Below are positions 37,601 to 51,400 of a stretch of 64,000 nt of DNA, in pieces (the stretch's first letter is position 1; each line of letters begins with the position of its first letter). The stretch comes from Pyrenophora tritici-repentis (lineage: Eukaryota > Ascomycota > Dothideomycetes > Pleosporales > Pleosporaceae). The notes beneath the pieces were generated by a model. It was not told the origin of the DNA. It did no database searches and worked only from the letters and a program-made list of their open reading frames with translations. The stretch is from NCBI RefSeq assembly GCF_003171515.1, contig NC_089396.1, positions 1,984,001 to 2,048,000 of the forward strand, in the 5' to 3' direction. The translations under genes were made by a program, and so were the position numbers.

Positions 37601-38726
37601 AGTGGTCCGTGGTGGCTAGTTGGCTATCCTATATTTCCCACGCTGATATGGAATACCATGGGGCGCCCCAATGTAAATGTCAACGTTTCAACTTTTTATC
37701 TAGACGGAAGGCTGGAAGCAGACGAGGCCTGTACGACCAAGTGATGTTTTCTGCGACATGTTTTGTGTGGAGCGGGTGAGCGATTGGGTGATAGAGTAAG
37801 GACAGGTTCCAAATTTAGGTAAAACAATGTTTGAATCGTGTCCGCAGATTGCTTGCCATGTTGCAGTAGGATGTGATGGTGAACTAATTTATCTATTGAG
37901 TGCAGTTGACGGCCATATCAGAGGCTAGGGTTGTCGTTTTCATTTCGGTTTCAACTAATTTCAAATTGGGGGAAATGTTCCATCTGGTGCACCCAAAGGT
38001 ATTGCGCTGGATATGAAGTAGTAGTTTGGTTGTGGTGGAGTCAATGCCAAATAAACAACCTTGGAACTGACATGTTCACTACCCTGAGAGGCACAAGTAT
38101 TGCCAAGTTATTGATTAGTGGGGTGGACAGCTGGATTCGATAGGTTTCACAGAATATGACAGAATCGTGTTCTCAGACTCTAAGCCGCATTCTTTGTAGA
38201 AAGTGTGATATGACTCCCATGAAGTCCGCTGTAGACTCACACCAACAATCATGCACAGAGACGGAGATTGGCAAACACCGACGCGCCAAGACAAGCACGG
38301 AGGCAGGAGTCAACCAATCAGTCCTCAGCAGGCGACGGAACTTGCCGGCACAGGGTAAATGGCATGCCCGCCCAATCTACCGTACGAGTGTTCGTTAGTT
38401 GCAGAGCTCACTCAAGTCGCGAACCTCTACGAGCCAGCACCTGCTGGACGCGCCTTCGGCCCCACCACCACTCCTCGCTTTACCATAACGATTGTAATGA
38501 CAGCCCAGGCCTAAAAGCCTACACACTCCTTTTCACATTTTAATATTCCATCCTGCAGCGACTTGCCGACGGTACACTTCACCACCAGCCTGTCTCCGAA
38601 GCCAATGCGCCTGCCTTCTCACACATCGGTCGCGCGACGCACTGGATAGCCGCGCCACTTTACGTCGCAGCCTACGAGGGCTTTGAAGAGGCCGAGAAGC
38701 TGCTTGCAGCTGCTCCATATATCGCC
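37601..38726. other. Intergenic: COX6 3' side and TRA1 promoter/5' UTR
   Basis: No gene seen. The last 170 nt before the TRA1 start are GC-rich and open in one frame but lack a start; read as 5' UTR. Confidence 0.55.
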
Positions 38727-41700
38727 ATGGCGACTCACAACTTCGAGGCTATGGCCTCCAAGCTGGATGACCCAAACTCTGGTACGAACACGCCATGCAC
38801 ACGACGGTTGATGGCGCATAGTCGCGCATACTGTACGGTGGAAATATAGGCTGACTGGAGCAGATCTCAGGGCAAAGGGCACCCAAGCGATAGAAATAAG
38901 GGACAACATCGAGAGCTACTGTCAAGGGCAGCAGTACGGCGCATTCTTGAACCACCTCGTCCCCGTTTTCCTGAGGATATTAGATGGTAACCCTGTCTTC
39001 ATATCCACGTCGCCGGAACAGGTGAGAAGATTGTTTGCGACACCTATATAGCATTCTGACTCAGAAACAGCGAATACGGAACTGCGTTCTCGAAATCCTG
39101 CACCGCCTCCCGATGAACCCGACTGAAGCCATCGAACCGCATGCCGCCAAGATCGTGGACAAGCTCATGAGTTTAGTGAAGCTGGAGAACGAGGACAATG
39201 CGGTGCTATGCATGAAGACCATCATGGACTTCCAGCGCCATCAGACAAAGGCGCTGGCGGATCGGGTGCAACCCTTTTTGGATCTCATTCAGGAGATGTT
39301 CGAGACCATGGAACAGGCCGTACACGACACCTTCGATAGCAACACACCTGCCACAGCCTCGCAGGGCGTTCCCTCGACCCCGAATAACCACCAATTCTCC
39401 CAGTCGCCACGCCCGAGCTCGCCAGCAACCGCTCTCACATCCGGCTCATCAAGCGACATTGGGTCAGAACACCAGCAGACACGCATGCTCTTGAAGGGAA
39501 TGCAATCGTTCAAAGTCCTTGCAGAATGTCCCATTATCGTGGTATCACTGTTCCAGGCATATAGGAATTGCGTGAACAAGAACGTGAAACTTTTCGTTCC
39601 GCTGATTAAGAACGTACTCTTGCTCCAAGCAAAACCACAAGAGAAGGCACACGAGGAGGCAAAGGCTCAGGGCAAGATCTTCACTGGAGTCAGCAAGGAG
39701 ATACGCAATCGTGCAGCGTTTGGCGACTTCATCACAGCTCAAGTCAAAACTATGAGCTTTCTGGCTTATTTACTAAGGGTTTACTCTAGTCAGCTGAATG
39801 ACTTCCTCCCAACTTTACCAGACATCGTCGTTCGACTCCTCAAGGACTGCCCCCGAGAGAAATCCGGCGCACGGAAAGAACTGTTGGTGGCGATAAGACA
39901 CATCATCAATTTCAATTTCCGGAAAATGTTCCTGAGCAAGATCGATGAACTACTGGACGAGAGGACACTGATTGGCGACGGCCTCACTGTGTACGAGACG
40001 ATGCGACCGCTTGCATATAGCATGCTTGCTGACCTGATTCACCACCTACGAGACTCGCTATCGAAAGAGCAAATCCGGCGAACGGTGGAGGTGTATACGA
40101 AGAATCTGCACGACTCGTTTCCTGGGACTAGCTTTCAGACCATGAGCGCAAAGCTATTGCTAAATATGGCTGAGTGTATCGCGAAGCTAGAGCCCAAGGA
40201 AGATGCTCGATATTTCTTGATCATGATTCTGAACGCCATTGGCGACAAGTTCTCCGCGATGAACCGCCAATATCGCAACGCTGTGAAACTCTCGGCGCAA
40301 TATAGTCAGCCATCTATCGATGCAGTAGACGAGAACCACATGGCCGTCCAAGACAACCCTCCGGACTGGGACGAGATTGATATTTTCAACGCAACACCCA
40401 TAAAAACATCGAATCCAAGAGATCGGAGCTCTGACCCGATTGCAGACAACAAGTTCTTGTTCAAGAACCTGCTCCACGGACTCAAGAATCTTTTCTACCA
40501 GCTACGTGCATGTAATCCGGCCAAGATTAAAGAAGAGATCGACCCTACCAACGCATCTGCGAACTGGCACGAGGTGTCATTTGGCTACAATGCAGAAGAG
40601 GTCGAAGTTCTTATCAAGCTCTTCCGCGAAGGTGCCAGAGTGTTTCGCTATTACGGCACAGACAAGACCCCGGAAACCCAAGGCTTGTCACCAGGAGACT
40701 TCATGGGTAACCAGCACATGATGTCAAGCGGCAAGGAGGAGAAGGATTTACTGGAGACGTTTGCGACTGTTTTCCATCACATTGACCCGGCTACGTTCCA
40801 CGAAGTGTTTTCATCCGAGATACCCCATTTGTACGATATGATGTTCGATCACCCGGCGTTACTCCACGTTCCACAGTTTCTTCTCGCTTCCGAGGCCACG
40901 TCGCCCAGCTTTTCCGGCATGTTGCTCCAGTTCCTAATGGATCGAATCGAGGAGGTGGGCACAGCAGATGTGAAGAAGTCTTCAATCCTGCTTCGACTTT
41001 TCAAGCTCTCATTCATGGCTGTTACGCTCTTCTCGGCGCAGAATGAGCAGGTCCTCTTACCACACGTCAAAACGATCATCACCAAGTCAATACAGCTATC
41101 AACGACAGCAGAGGAGCCGATGAACTATTTCCTACTGCTTAGATCACTGTTTCGCAGCATAGGTGGCGGTCGCTTCGAGCACTTGTACAAGGAGATTCTT
41201 CCACTCCTGGAAATGTTGCTAGACGTTCTGAACAATCTCCTGCTGACGGCACGCAAGCCTGCGGAACGAGATTTGTTCGTCGAACTCTCTCTCACAGTAC
41301 CAGCACGACTTAGCAATCTTCTGCCACATCTCAGCTATCTGATGAGGCCGTTGGTCGTAGCCTTACGAGCCGGGTCTGATCTCGTTGGTCAAGGCCTTCG
41401 TACCCTTGAGCTCTGCGTTGATAACCTCACCGCGGACTATCTGGACCCGATAATGGCACCTGTCATCGATGAGCTGATGGCTGCGTTGTGGGAACATCTC
41501 AAACCAAACCCATACAGCCATTTCCATGCTCATACCACAATGCGCATATTGGGCAAGCTTGGCGGCCGCAACCGGAAGTTCATTACAGGTCCACCTGAGC
41601 TGAATTTCAAGCCATACTCTGACGACCAATCATCCATCGATATTCGATTGATTGGATCTACCAAGGACCGCGCCTTCCCTGCAGCGATAGGCATTGATAC

Positions 41701-44700
41701 TGCCATCGCCAAACTCCACGAAATCCCAAAGACACCGGCAGCGAAAAAGTCGGATACTTTCCACAAGCAACAGGCTCTTCGTCTCATCACAGCGCACACG
41801 AAGCTGCTGGTCGGCTTCGACAGCTTGCCGGAGGATTTTGCTCAGCTCGTGCGACTACAGGCAAATGATCTATGTACGAAGAAGATTGATGCTGGATACG
41901 ACATACTCACAGCCTCTGAACGCGAAAAGTCAATTACCAAAAAGAGCGTGGAACAGGACAACCTCAAGAAGCTGATAAAGGCGTGCATCTTTGCTGTCTC
42001 CATACCTGAGCTCAAGGTAGATGCTGAGGCTCTGGTGAGCAATCTAGCAAAACATTTTACCCTGCTAGAACTCGGGACGCAGTTCGCCACGGTGAAGCAT
42101 AAGACCAAGCCGTTTGACGTCCATTCCGGTGAAGGCCCTGTCGTAATCGAGAGCGACGTCATTTCCGAAGCTATCGGAGAGTCTTTGGCTTCAGAGCACG
42201 GTGCCGTACGCGATGCTGCTGAGCAAGCCATCCTGACTATGCGAGACGCTACAAAAGCAATCTTCGGAAACGACAGTTCACTCGACAAGTTCCAGTTTTT
42301 CAACGAGCTTTCCAGCACCTTTTGCCACAACTGCCACGCCGATGATTGGTTCATGAAGTCTGGAGGTACGCGTGGTATCGAGATCATGATTAAGCAATTG
42401 GGTCTTCCTCTGTCGTGGTTAATCCCCCGCCACTTTGAACTCGTCCGAGCTCTCAACTTCGTTATGAAGGACATGCCTATCGATCTCGACTCAAAGACGC
42501 GCATACAGGCCGAGGGACTCATTCAGGATCTTATTCGTCGCTGTCACAAGAAAACGGCGAAAGAAGATTTTGACAGGGGCTTTGACAAGGGCAACAACTT
42601 TACGCTGAAGCTCTGCCAGCAGCTTGTGGGTGATCTCTCGCACATGAACAAGAGTGTACGAGAAGCGACCCAAAAGGCTTTTCAAGTATTGTCAGAAGTC
42701 ACGGAGCTGAGTGTCAGCGACCTTATCACACCCGTGAAAGATAGGCTTATTCTGCCAATCTGGACGAAGCCACTACGAGCGCTACCCTTCAGCATCCAGA
42801 TCGCTTACATTGACGCCATTACTTTCTGTCTAAAACTCAAGAATGGCATTCTCGAGTTCAACGAGCAGCTGACTAGGCTGTTGATGGAGTCTCTTGCGTT
42901 GGCGGATGCTGAGGACGAGCATCTGGCAAGTAAGCCTACAGAACAGCGAAACGCGGACCACATCGTCAGTCTACGAGTAGCATGTATCCGTCTTCTGTCC
43001 ACTGCCCAGAGCTTTCCCGAGTTCAGTACTACACCGCCAAACCAGACTTTCCTCCGCATTATCGCCGTCTTCTTCAAATGCCTTTACTCAAAGTCGCCGG
43101 AAGTTATCGAAGCAGCCAACATTGGATTGTCAGGTGTCATCTCCGCGACAAACAAGTTGCCCAAAGATGTTTTGCAAAGCGGTCTTCGGCCTATTCTGGT
43201 CAACCTTCAGGACCCACGGAAGCTCTCCGTGGAAAACCTTGATGGTCTTGCGCGCTTATTGAAGCTACTTACGAATTACTTCAAGGTAGAGATCGGAACT
43301 CGCTTACTTGACCATCTCAAGAGCATCGCGGACCAGAACAGTCTCCAGAAGATCTCGTTCACCATGATCGAGCAGAACCCCAAGATGAAGATCGTGACAG
43401 GCATTTTCAACATCTTCCACCTGTTGCCTGCAGCAGCAGCCACCTTCCTCAAGCAGATCATCGAAAAGGTTATTGAGCTGGAGACTGCACTAAGGAGAAC
43501 GCACTACAGCCCATTCAGAGAACCGCTGATCAAGTACCTCTGCATGTATCCCAAGGAAGCCTGGGAGTACTTCGCGCCCAACCTGAAGGACCAAACACAA
43601 GGACGCTTCTTCGCCCAGCTACTCGAGAACCCTGCCAGCGAGGTACTTCGCAAGCAGGTAATGGAAGACGTCCCTGGCTTTTTGAGCGCCATCAACCCTG
43701 AGGGTACCGACAAGGAGAAGTGCCAAGCGCAGCTCAACGGCATCCACATCGCGTATGCATTGAGTCAGTCTGAGGAGACGAGCAAATGGCTTGTATCTAA
43801 TGATTCGTTGCGAAAGGGTCTCTTTGATGTGGCACGTTCTTTGGAGAAGAAACTCAGGGTCAACAGCCTTGAAGCGGAGCTGCGCCTGGCGACCGAGCAG
43901 GCTGGTGATCAGATCATGATCATCTTCACGACGTATCTCAAGCACGAGCCGAGCAGCTTAGACTTCTTCTTCGAAGTTGTTGATGCTGTCACATCTGAAG
44001 AGATGAAGGCTTCACCACGATTGTTCGACTTCATATACGATGAGATCATATCGAGTGAGTCTGTGGAATACTGGAAGACGATCGTGAACAAGTGCATTGA
44101 CTTGTACACGTCTCGCAATTCTTCGCAGAAGACCAAGACGTTCATATTCCGGTACATTGTCAACCCCATCTTCGCCATGGATGTGAAGCGCAACTGGGAT
44201 AGCTTGTTTGATCAGAAGTCCAAGGGTACCAAATTCATGGATAAGGCCATGACTGAGGCTATCCATAGCCGGCTTTGGAAGCCCCAGTCGACCCTGGAAC
44301 TTTCGGAGGATACCGCTCAACTTGGTGTTGACCACTCGCGGATGGAGCTTCTTCAACTCACTACACTCCTCCTCAAGCATTACCCCGGCATGATCCAGGA
44401 AGCACGCAAGGATGTCATCAAGTTTGCTTGGAACTACATCAAGCTCGAAGACATCATCAACAAGTACGCAGCATACGTACTCATTGCCTTCTTCATCGCC
44501 GCCTTCGATACGCCCGTCAAGATTGCCGTCCAAGTCTACCAGGCTCTCCTCAAAGCGCACCAGAACGAAGGTCGTTCGTTGGTGATGCAAGCTCTTGAAC
44601 TCATGGCCCCAGTCCTGAAGAAGCGAATGCCACCTGTGCCTGGCGCCGACTCCAAGATGCCTCGCTGGATCCAGTACCCGCGTAAGATTCTCTCTGAAGA

Positions 44701-47700
44701 GAGTTCTAATCTGCAACAATTGATGAGCATCTTCCAATTTGTGGTTCGACATCCCGACCTTTTCTATGAAGGCAGAGAGCATCTTTCCCCCATCATCATT
44801 ACAGCGCTATCTAAGATTGCGACACCTCCCAACCCGTCGGCCGATGCGAAGAAGCTTGCTTTGAACTTGATAAGTCTGATTAGGACTTGGGAGGAGCGCA
44901 CGGCAAGTGAAAGCGCTGGTTCAACTGACCGTCCGTCAGATTCTCCTCAAGCTGTCAAGAGACGCGCGGACGGATCAGTGGTGGCTCCAAGGGGCGGCTT
45001 TGTTGCAGTAGCTGGTATCCGGATGATGTTGGTTAAGTACCTCATCCAGTTCATTGCGTACCTGCCTGAGCGCTATCCGGTTGCCTCACCAAAGCCCAAG
45101 GATGCCACCGCACTAGCTAGCAACGCACCGCAGCCTGCTGAGATCTGTAGGAAGGCCGTGCAGCTCCTGCATGATCTGCTTTCGCCACGACTTTGGAATG
45201 ACTTGGATCTTGATCTCATGCTTACGAAGAAGATTGAGGAGATTCTCTTGACGGAGATGAAGCCGGACGACAAGGTCGAGGCTTTCAGCACCCGCATGAT
45301 CAACACTCTCCAAATTGTCAAGGTCATCGTTAACGTCAAACCAGACGATTGGGTACTGCAGCGTATTCCCCAGTTCCAAAAGATCCTGGAAAAGCCAATC
45401 CGGTCCGAGAACCCGGATGTGCAGGCCAGTCTCCATGCGACTGATCAGTCAGAAGATGGTGCTATGAAGCTTAAGCCCATTCTCAAGCGTCTACTGGAGG
45501 TCATGCCGGAGCCTGTTACCGACGACGAAGGCAACATTGAAGAATCGCCATCTACTGAGTTTGTCAGCTTCCTCGGCACTATCGCCACGGAGGCACTCGG
45601 CAGCAGCTCGTACGTGAGCGCCATTAACATCTTGTGGACACTGTGCCAAAAGCGACCCGAGGAGATTGATCAACATATCCCGCAGGTCATGAAGGCTTTC
45701 CAGGGCAAGATAGCGAAAGATCATCTTCCCATCAACGGTGTTCCGGGCCAGCCCGTACCACCCAACATGCGGCCAGAGGGAGCAAACCCACCTAGCGATC
45801 CTCGCGAAATTGAGATCCAAGTTGACTTGGTACTCAAGACTGTCGACATTCTCGCTGCTAGGATGAACGAGCTTGGCGAAAATCGACGGCCATACCTCAG
45901 CGTTCTTGCCTCTCTTGTTGAGCGATCGCAGACCAACTCTGTGTGTATGAAGGTCCTAGATCTCGTGGAGGAATGGATCTTCCACTCCACCGAGCCTGTG
46001 CCGACCCTCAAGGAAAAGACAGCGGTTCTTAGCAAGATGCTGCTTTTCGAACATCGTGCCGACACCTCGCTGTTGACCCGTTTCTTGGACCTCGTCATTC
46101 GCATCTATGAGGACCCGAAGATCACTAGAAGCGAGCTCACAGTACGCATGGAGCATGCTTTCTTGATTGGTACGCGGGCTCAGGATGTGGAGATGAGGAA
46201 TCGCTACATGGCCATTTTTGACAAGAGCTTGAGCCGTACGGCGGCTAGTCGCCTGAGCTACGTTCTGGCCTCCCAGAATTGGGACACACTCTCCGACAGC
46301 TATTGGCTGAGCCAGGTCATTCACCTGATGTTTGGCTCCGTTGAGATGAACACGCCAGCGCAGCTCCATGCCGAGGACTTCCGTCTCATCCAGCCTACAA
46401 CCTTGTTCGGCTCTTTCAGCAGGGATTCTAGGATTCCTGATGTCATGGTTGATGATGAGTTGGAGAAGTTCATCAACGGGCATCGACGCTTCTGCAACCA
46501 GCTAGCTGATGTCAAGATCAAGGACATCTTCGAACCGCTTGGACATCTACAACACACCGATAGCAACCTCGCGCACGACATATGGGTTGCTTTCTTCCCC
46601 TTGGCCTGGACCGCCCTCACCAAGGATGATCAAAGCGATCTTGAGAAGGGCATGGCAGCATTGCTCACCAAGGACTACCACTCTCGCCAACTCGACAAGC
46701 GTCCGAACTGCGTCGCGACCATGCTTGATGCCATTGTCCATTCTCGCCCACGTGTCAAGTTCCCGCCTCACATTATGAAGTACTTGGCACAGACGTACAA
46801 TGCCTGGTACACTGCTGCTGTGTATATGGAAGACTCGGCCATTTCACCAGTTGTCGATGTGGAGAAGCTCCGTGAGAGCAACCTGGATGCACTGCTGGAG
46901 ATTTACAATGGATTGCAGGAAGACGATCTTTTCTATGGGACATGGCGTCGACGCTGTCAGTTCATCGAGAGCAATGCCGCGTTATCATATGAGCAATGTG
47001 GTATCTGGGACAAGGCCCAGCAGATGTATGAGGCTGCGCAAATCAAGGCCCGCACGTCTGTACTCCCCTTTAGTACTGGAGAGTATATGCTGTGGGAGGA
47101 TCACTGGGTCATCTGCGCGCAAAAGCTGCAGCAGTGGGAGATACTGAGCGACTTCGCCAAGCACGAAAACTTCAACGATCTCTATTTGGAGTCTACGTGG
47201 CGGGTCTTTGATGCCTGGCAGAACACTGAAACCCGCGAGCAGCTCGAAGCGACGATCAAAGCTGTTAGCGACGCACCGACGCCGCGACGAGTCTTTTTCC
47301 AGACATTCATGTCACTCCTCAAACTACACAACAAGCAAGAGTTGCAACCGGAATTTCATCGCTTATGTGATGAATCTATCCAGTTGTCGATTCGCAAGTG
47401 GCACCAGCTACCGCGACGCATCACGCAGGCACACATCCCACTTTTGCAGCACTTCCAGCAGCTAGTCGAGTTGCATGACGCCAGTGTCATCTGCCAAAGT
47501 CTTGCTCAGACCAACTCGGGCAACCTTGACGTCAAATCTCAAGAGCTTAAACTGCTTCTCAGCACTTGGCGGGACCGACTACCGAACTTCTGGGATGACA
47601 TCAACGCATGGCAAGATCTCGTCACTTGGCGTCAACACATCTTCCAACTGATCAACGGCGTCTATCTTAATCTGTTGCCACCGAACCAGAACAATGCCAG

Positions 47701-50347
47701 TGGCAACTCGTTCGCATACCGAGGTTACCACGAGACTGCATGGATCATTAATCGTTTTGCACACGTAGCACGCAAACATAACCTTCCGGATGTGTGCATC
47801 AATCAGCTTGGGCGTATCTACACTCTCCCTAACATTGAGATTCAAGAAGCGTTCCTGAAGTTGCGCGAACAGGCCAAATGCCACTACCAGATCAAGGCTG
47901 ATCTCAACAGCGGCCTAGATGTCATCAACAACACCAACCTCAACTACTTCGGACCGGGTCAAAAGGCAGAGTTCTATACTCTCAAGGGCATGTTCTTGGC
48001 GAAACTGGGACAAAAGAATGAGGCTGGCGAGGCCTTTGGAACGGCATTGTACTTTGATATCAAGTTGCCCAAGGCGTGGGCAGAGTGGGGACGTTACAAC
48101 GACATGTTGTTCAAAGAGGAGCCACACAACCTGGAAAGGGCTGAAGCGGCGCTCAGCTGCTACTTGGAAGCTGCTAGCCAGTTCAAGAATGCCAAGTCAA
48201 GGAAGCTGCTTGGACGTGTATTATGGCTGCTCAGCTTGGACAACCCTGAGCGAAAGTTGGCAGAGAAGTTTGAGGAGTTCAAGGGGGATACGCCGGCATG
48301 GTATTGGATTACTTACATCCCGCAGTTGCTTAACAGTCTCTCGCGACAGGAAGCGCCTATCGCGCGATCCATCCTCGGCAAGCTTGCGAAGACCTACCCA
48401 CAGGCACTGTACTGCCATCTCCGGACGACGCGCGAGGACATGGCTGTGCTCAAGAAGACACATGAACAGAAGGAGGCCAAGGAGAAGGCGGCAAAGGCGA
48501 AACAACAACAACCGGCCCAAGGCTCACCGGCAACAAAGCAGGGTTCACCAGAGGTTCGGCCTAACTCAAGCGCTGGAAGTCGACCAACAACCGCGGGAGC
48601 TGACAACAAAGCTGCTGCGAATGTCAATGGTGCCGTCAAGGCAGAGGGTGCACCGCAAGGAAGCCCTGCCCCTAACGGCGCACCTGCTCCCGCCGATCCG
48701 CCAGCGCCCAAGAAGCCCTGGGATCATGTGGAGGAGATCAGCGCCATTCTCAAGACGGCATTCCCTCTCCTGGCTCTATCCATGGAGACAATGCTCGACC
48801 AAATCCAGAAGAACTTCAAGTGCCCTCCAGACGAAGATGCTTATAGGCTTATCGTGGCCTTACTCAATGATGGTCTGTCTTATGTGGGCCGTCAACCTAA
48901 CCTGTATGCCCGCGAGATCAAGCTGCCAGCATCCACCGAAGCGAATATCACACGTTTCGCTGAGTCTGTCCTGCCTCCGCATATCCGCAAAGCATTCGAA
49001 AAGGACTTTGTTACCCACAAGCCGACCATGTACGAGTACATCCAGAAGTTGCGCGTATGGCGAAATCGGTTTGAGGAGAGGCTTGATCGTAGGAAGCTCA
49101 GTGTTCCGCTTGAGCAGTACACGCACCAACTCAGCGAGTTCCGTTTCCTCAAGTTTGATGACGTCGAAGTGCCCGGCCAGTATCTACAACATCGCGACAA
49201 GAACTCGGACTTTGTGCGCATTGAGCGCTTCCTTCCCGACGTTGAGCTGGTGCGCGGTGTCGGCATTTGTCACCGTCGTCTCAAGATCCGTGGTCATGAC
49301 GGAAGCATCCACCCTTTCGCTATCCAGTTTCCCGCTGCTCGAAGCTCGAGACGTGAAGAGCGCATCTTGCAACTGTTCAGAATCTTTAACGGTATTCTCG
49401 CCAAGCGCAAGGAGAGCCGGAGGAGGAATTTGCAGTTCCATCTTCCACTCATCGTTCCCATCACGCCTAGTGTGCGCATGGTACAAGATGATTCGTCGTA
49501 CATCAACATGCAAGGTATCTACGAGGACTACTGCCGTAAGAACGGCATCAACAAGGATGAACCTGTACTCTTCACCATCGAGAAATTACGAGCGCTGCAG
49601 CCTGTAAGTTCAATCCCCAGTTTTTGCATATCACCAGCCACTAACCCAAGCCTACAGAAGAGCACCGAGCACGCGAACAGCATCAAACTCGAGACCTTCG
49701 CCGCCGTGCAAGAGAAATACGTGCCTCCAACAGTCGTCCAAGACTACTTCCGCGCCACCTTCCCCGCCTTCGACGACTTTTGGCTCTTCCGCCGCACATT
49801 CAGTTACCAACTCGCCGCCCTCACCTTCATGACCTACGTCATGCACATGAACACGCGCTACCCACAAAAGATGACCGTCTCGCGTTCGAGCGGTCGCATC
49901 TGGGGCTCCGAACTGATCCCTAGCATGGCGGTCGGAAAACCCCAACTCCATAACTCGGAGCCTGTTCCCTTCCGCCTGACCCCCAACCTGCAAACCATCA
50001 TGGGACCCCTGAACCTCGAGGGTATCTTTGCGCCCGGTGTCATGACCGTCGCTCGTTGTCTAATTGAACCCGAGGGCGAGCTCGAAATGCAACTTAGTAT
50101 CTTCATGCGCGATGAGATGAATCATTGGTTCACTAGTCAGCACAAGGCTAGTCAGCTTACGCCTGATGTCCTCCGCGAGAGCGTCCAGCAGAATAGCGAC
50201 TTGGTGGTTAAGCGCGCTAGCGCTATTGGTAGTTTGCCCACTGGAGCTAACCTCCCTGCGAATCAGACGGTCGTTGATCTCGTGGCAGTGGCTGTGCATC
50301 CGGCGAAGCTGGCGCAGTGTGATCCTCTCTGGATGGGCTACTTGTGA
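38727..50347 (+). CDS. TRA1: TRA1/TRRAP: PIKK-family pseudokinase subunit of SAGA and NuA4
   Basis: Four exons: 38727-38781, 38864-39021, 39065-49603 and 49658-50347, giving about 3813 aa (yeast Tra1 is 3744). The true start is MATHNFEAMASKLDDPNS. The two small 5' exons supply the LNHLVPVFLRILDGNPVFIS segment joined to KQRIRNCVLEILHRLP. The bulk is HEAT-repeat solenoid, followed by the FAT domain. A low-complexity Gln/Ala/Pro/Ser linker lies near 48480-48710. A PI3K-like domain follows (VRGVGICHRRLKIRGHDGS onward) with no DRHxxN or DFG catalytic motifs, as expected for this pseudokinase. The FATC end is HPAKLAQCDPLWMGYL. Tra1 is the activator-binding scaffold that recruits histone acetyltransferase complexes. 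The third intron (49604-49657) is 54 nt, a multiple of three, and has no in-frame stop. Intact. Confidence 0.97.
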
Positions 50348-51400
50348 GCCTTTCGTTGTTCTGGGTTTGGCGTAGGGTGTTTGCCTGAAGGAAAAAAAGA
50401 AAAAGGGGTTTTTCTCAATGATCAGATCGGAGTTATTAGGGCTTTCTTGGATTGGATTTTTTTTCTAGTCGGACTTTCTGTTTGGCTTTCGAGGGGGGAG
50501 TCGTTTACAGCATATTTTTCTGCGTTTGGAGTTTAGTATGGGGGGTTTCGGAAGTAGTATTTTTCTAGTTGGTTTGTACAAAAGGGCGTTATTAGGTGAT
50601 TTGGTGCGATGCGGATGGATGGTGTGGCAGTCTGCCTTACCTGCCTACCAGATCAGCTCCAAAAATCAAACGTAGATATCAGAGATTTTCTCCAGACCGT
50701 TGGTTCGTCCCTTGCACGCGTGGTGGCTAGATGTAATCTACCTAAAACAGCCAGCGACGGCCTGCCTCCCTCACCATCTCTTTGCCGCCCGCTCCTTTCC
50801 TCTCTCTCTCCATACCCCGCACGCCCCCCAGAGACCACAAACTCGAAGACACGCACAAGATCACGCGGAAACATGAAACGCGGCTGAAAATCAAGCCTTT
50901 GCCAACACCCGATAAGCTTTTCTTGCTTACCGAAGATACGGTGTTGGGTGCTGCGTGCATGCGTGGGATATAGTGCTGACGTGCGTGTACTTTCTGCAGG
51001 TTCGTGTTCGGCTATCTTTCCACTGATAGTTACGAGTTAACTACCGACTCAGAAGGTAAAGCAAGATAGACGCGATGCTGACGATAGTTATGGAAAGGCC
51101 GCGAGATGAAATGGGTGAAAGTGGCACGTGGCCGCAATATATCTCGCGTAGCTTTCTCCATCGAGATTGCAGGTGCGGGTATGTGGGCACGTTCTGATCG
51201 CTGCTGGGGTGCGTTAGATTGGGGAGTTGGAGATGAGATGAGCTATCAGATGATGAGATGAGAGATGTGCAACGGGGATTAAAGGCTTGTTTTCTCCTGA
51301 TCTTCATCATCTGCGGAAGAAGAACATCTTTGATCCTTTTTCCTCCTTCACATCATCCCGGTTACTCGTTGCTGCTGTGCAGCCCCTTCCATTCTACACA
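50348..51400. other. Intergenic: TRA1 3' UTR and rhamnogalacturonase promoter
   Basis: The first 250 nt are T/G-rich with poly-T and poly-A tracts as in a terminator region. The rest has short frames without domains. No tRNA or repeat seen. Confidence 0.5.

Noticed and set aside
44012..44782. 256-codon minus-strand frame
   Set aside because: Antisense shadow of TRA1 with no independent support.
47919..49607. 562-codon frame on the plus strand
   Set aside because: It is a +1 shadow within TRA1; the TRA1 frame has the conserved HEAT, FAT and kinase-like blocks.
38727..50347. TRA1 as an active protein kinase
   Set aside because: The PI3K-like domain lacks the DRHxxN and DFG motifs, as is normal for Tra1/TRRAP.
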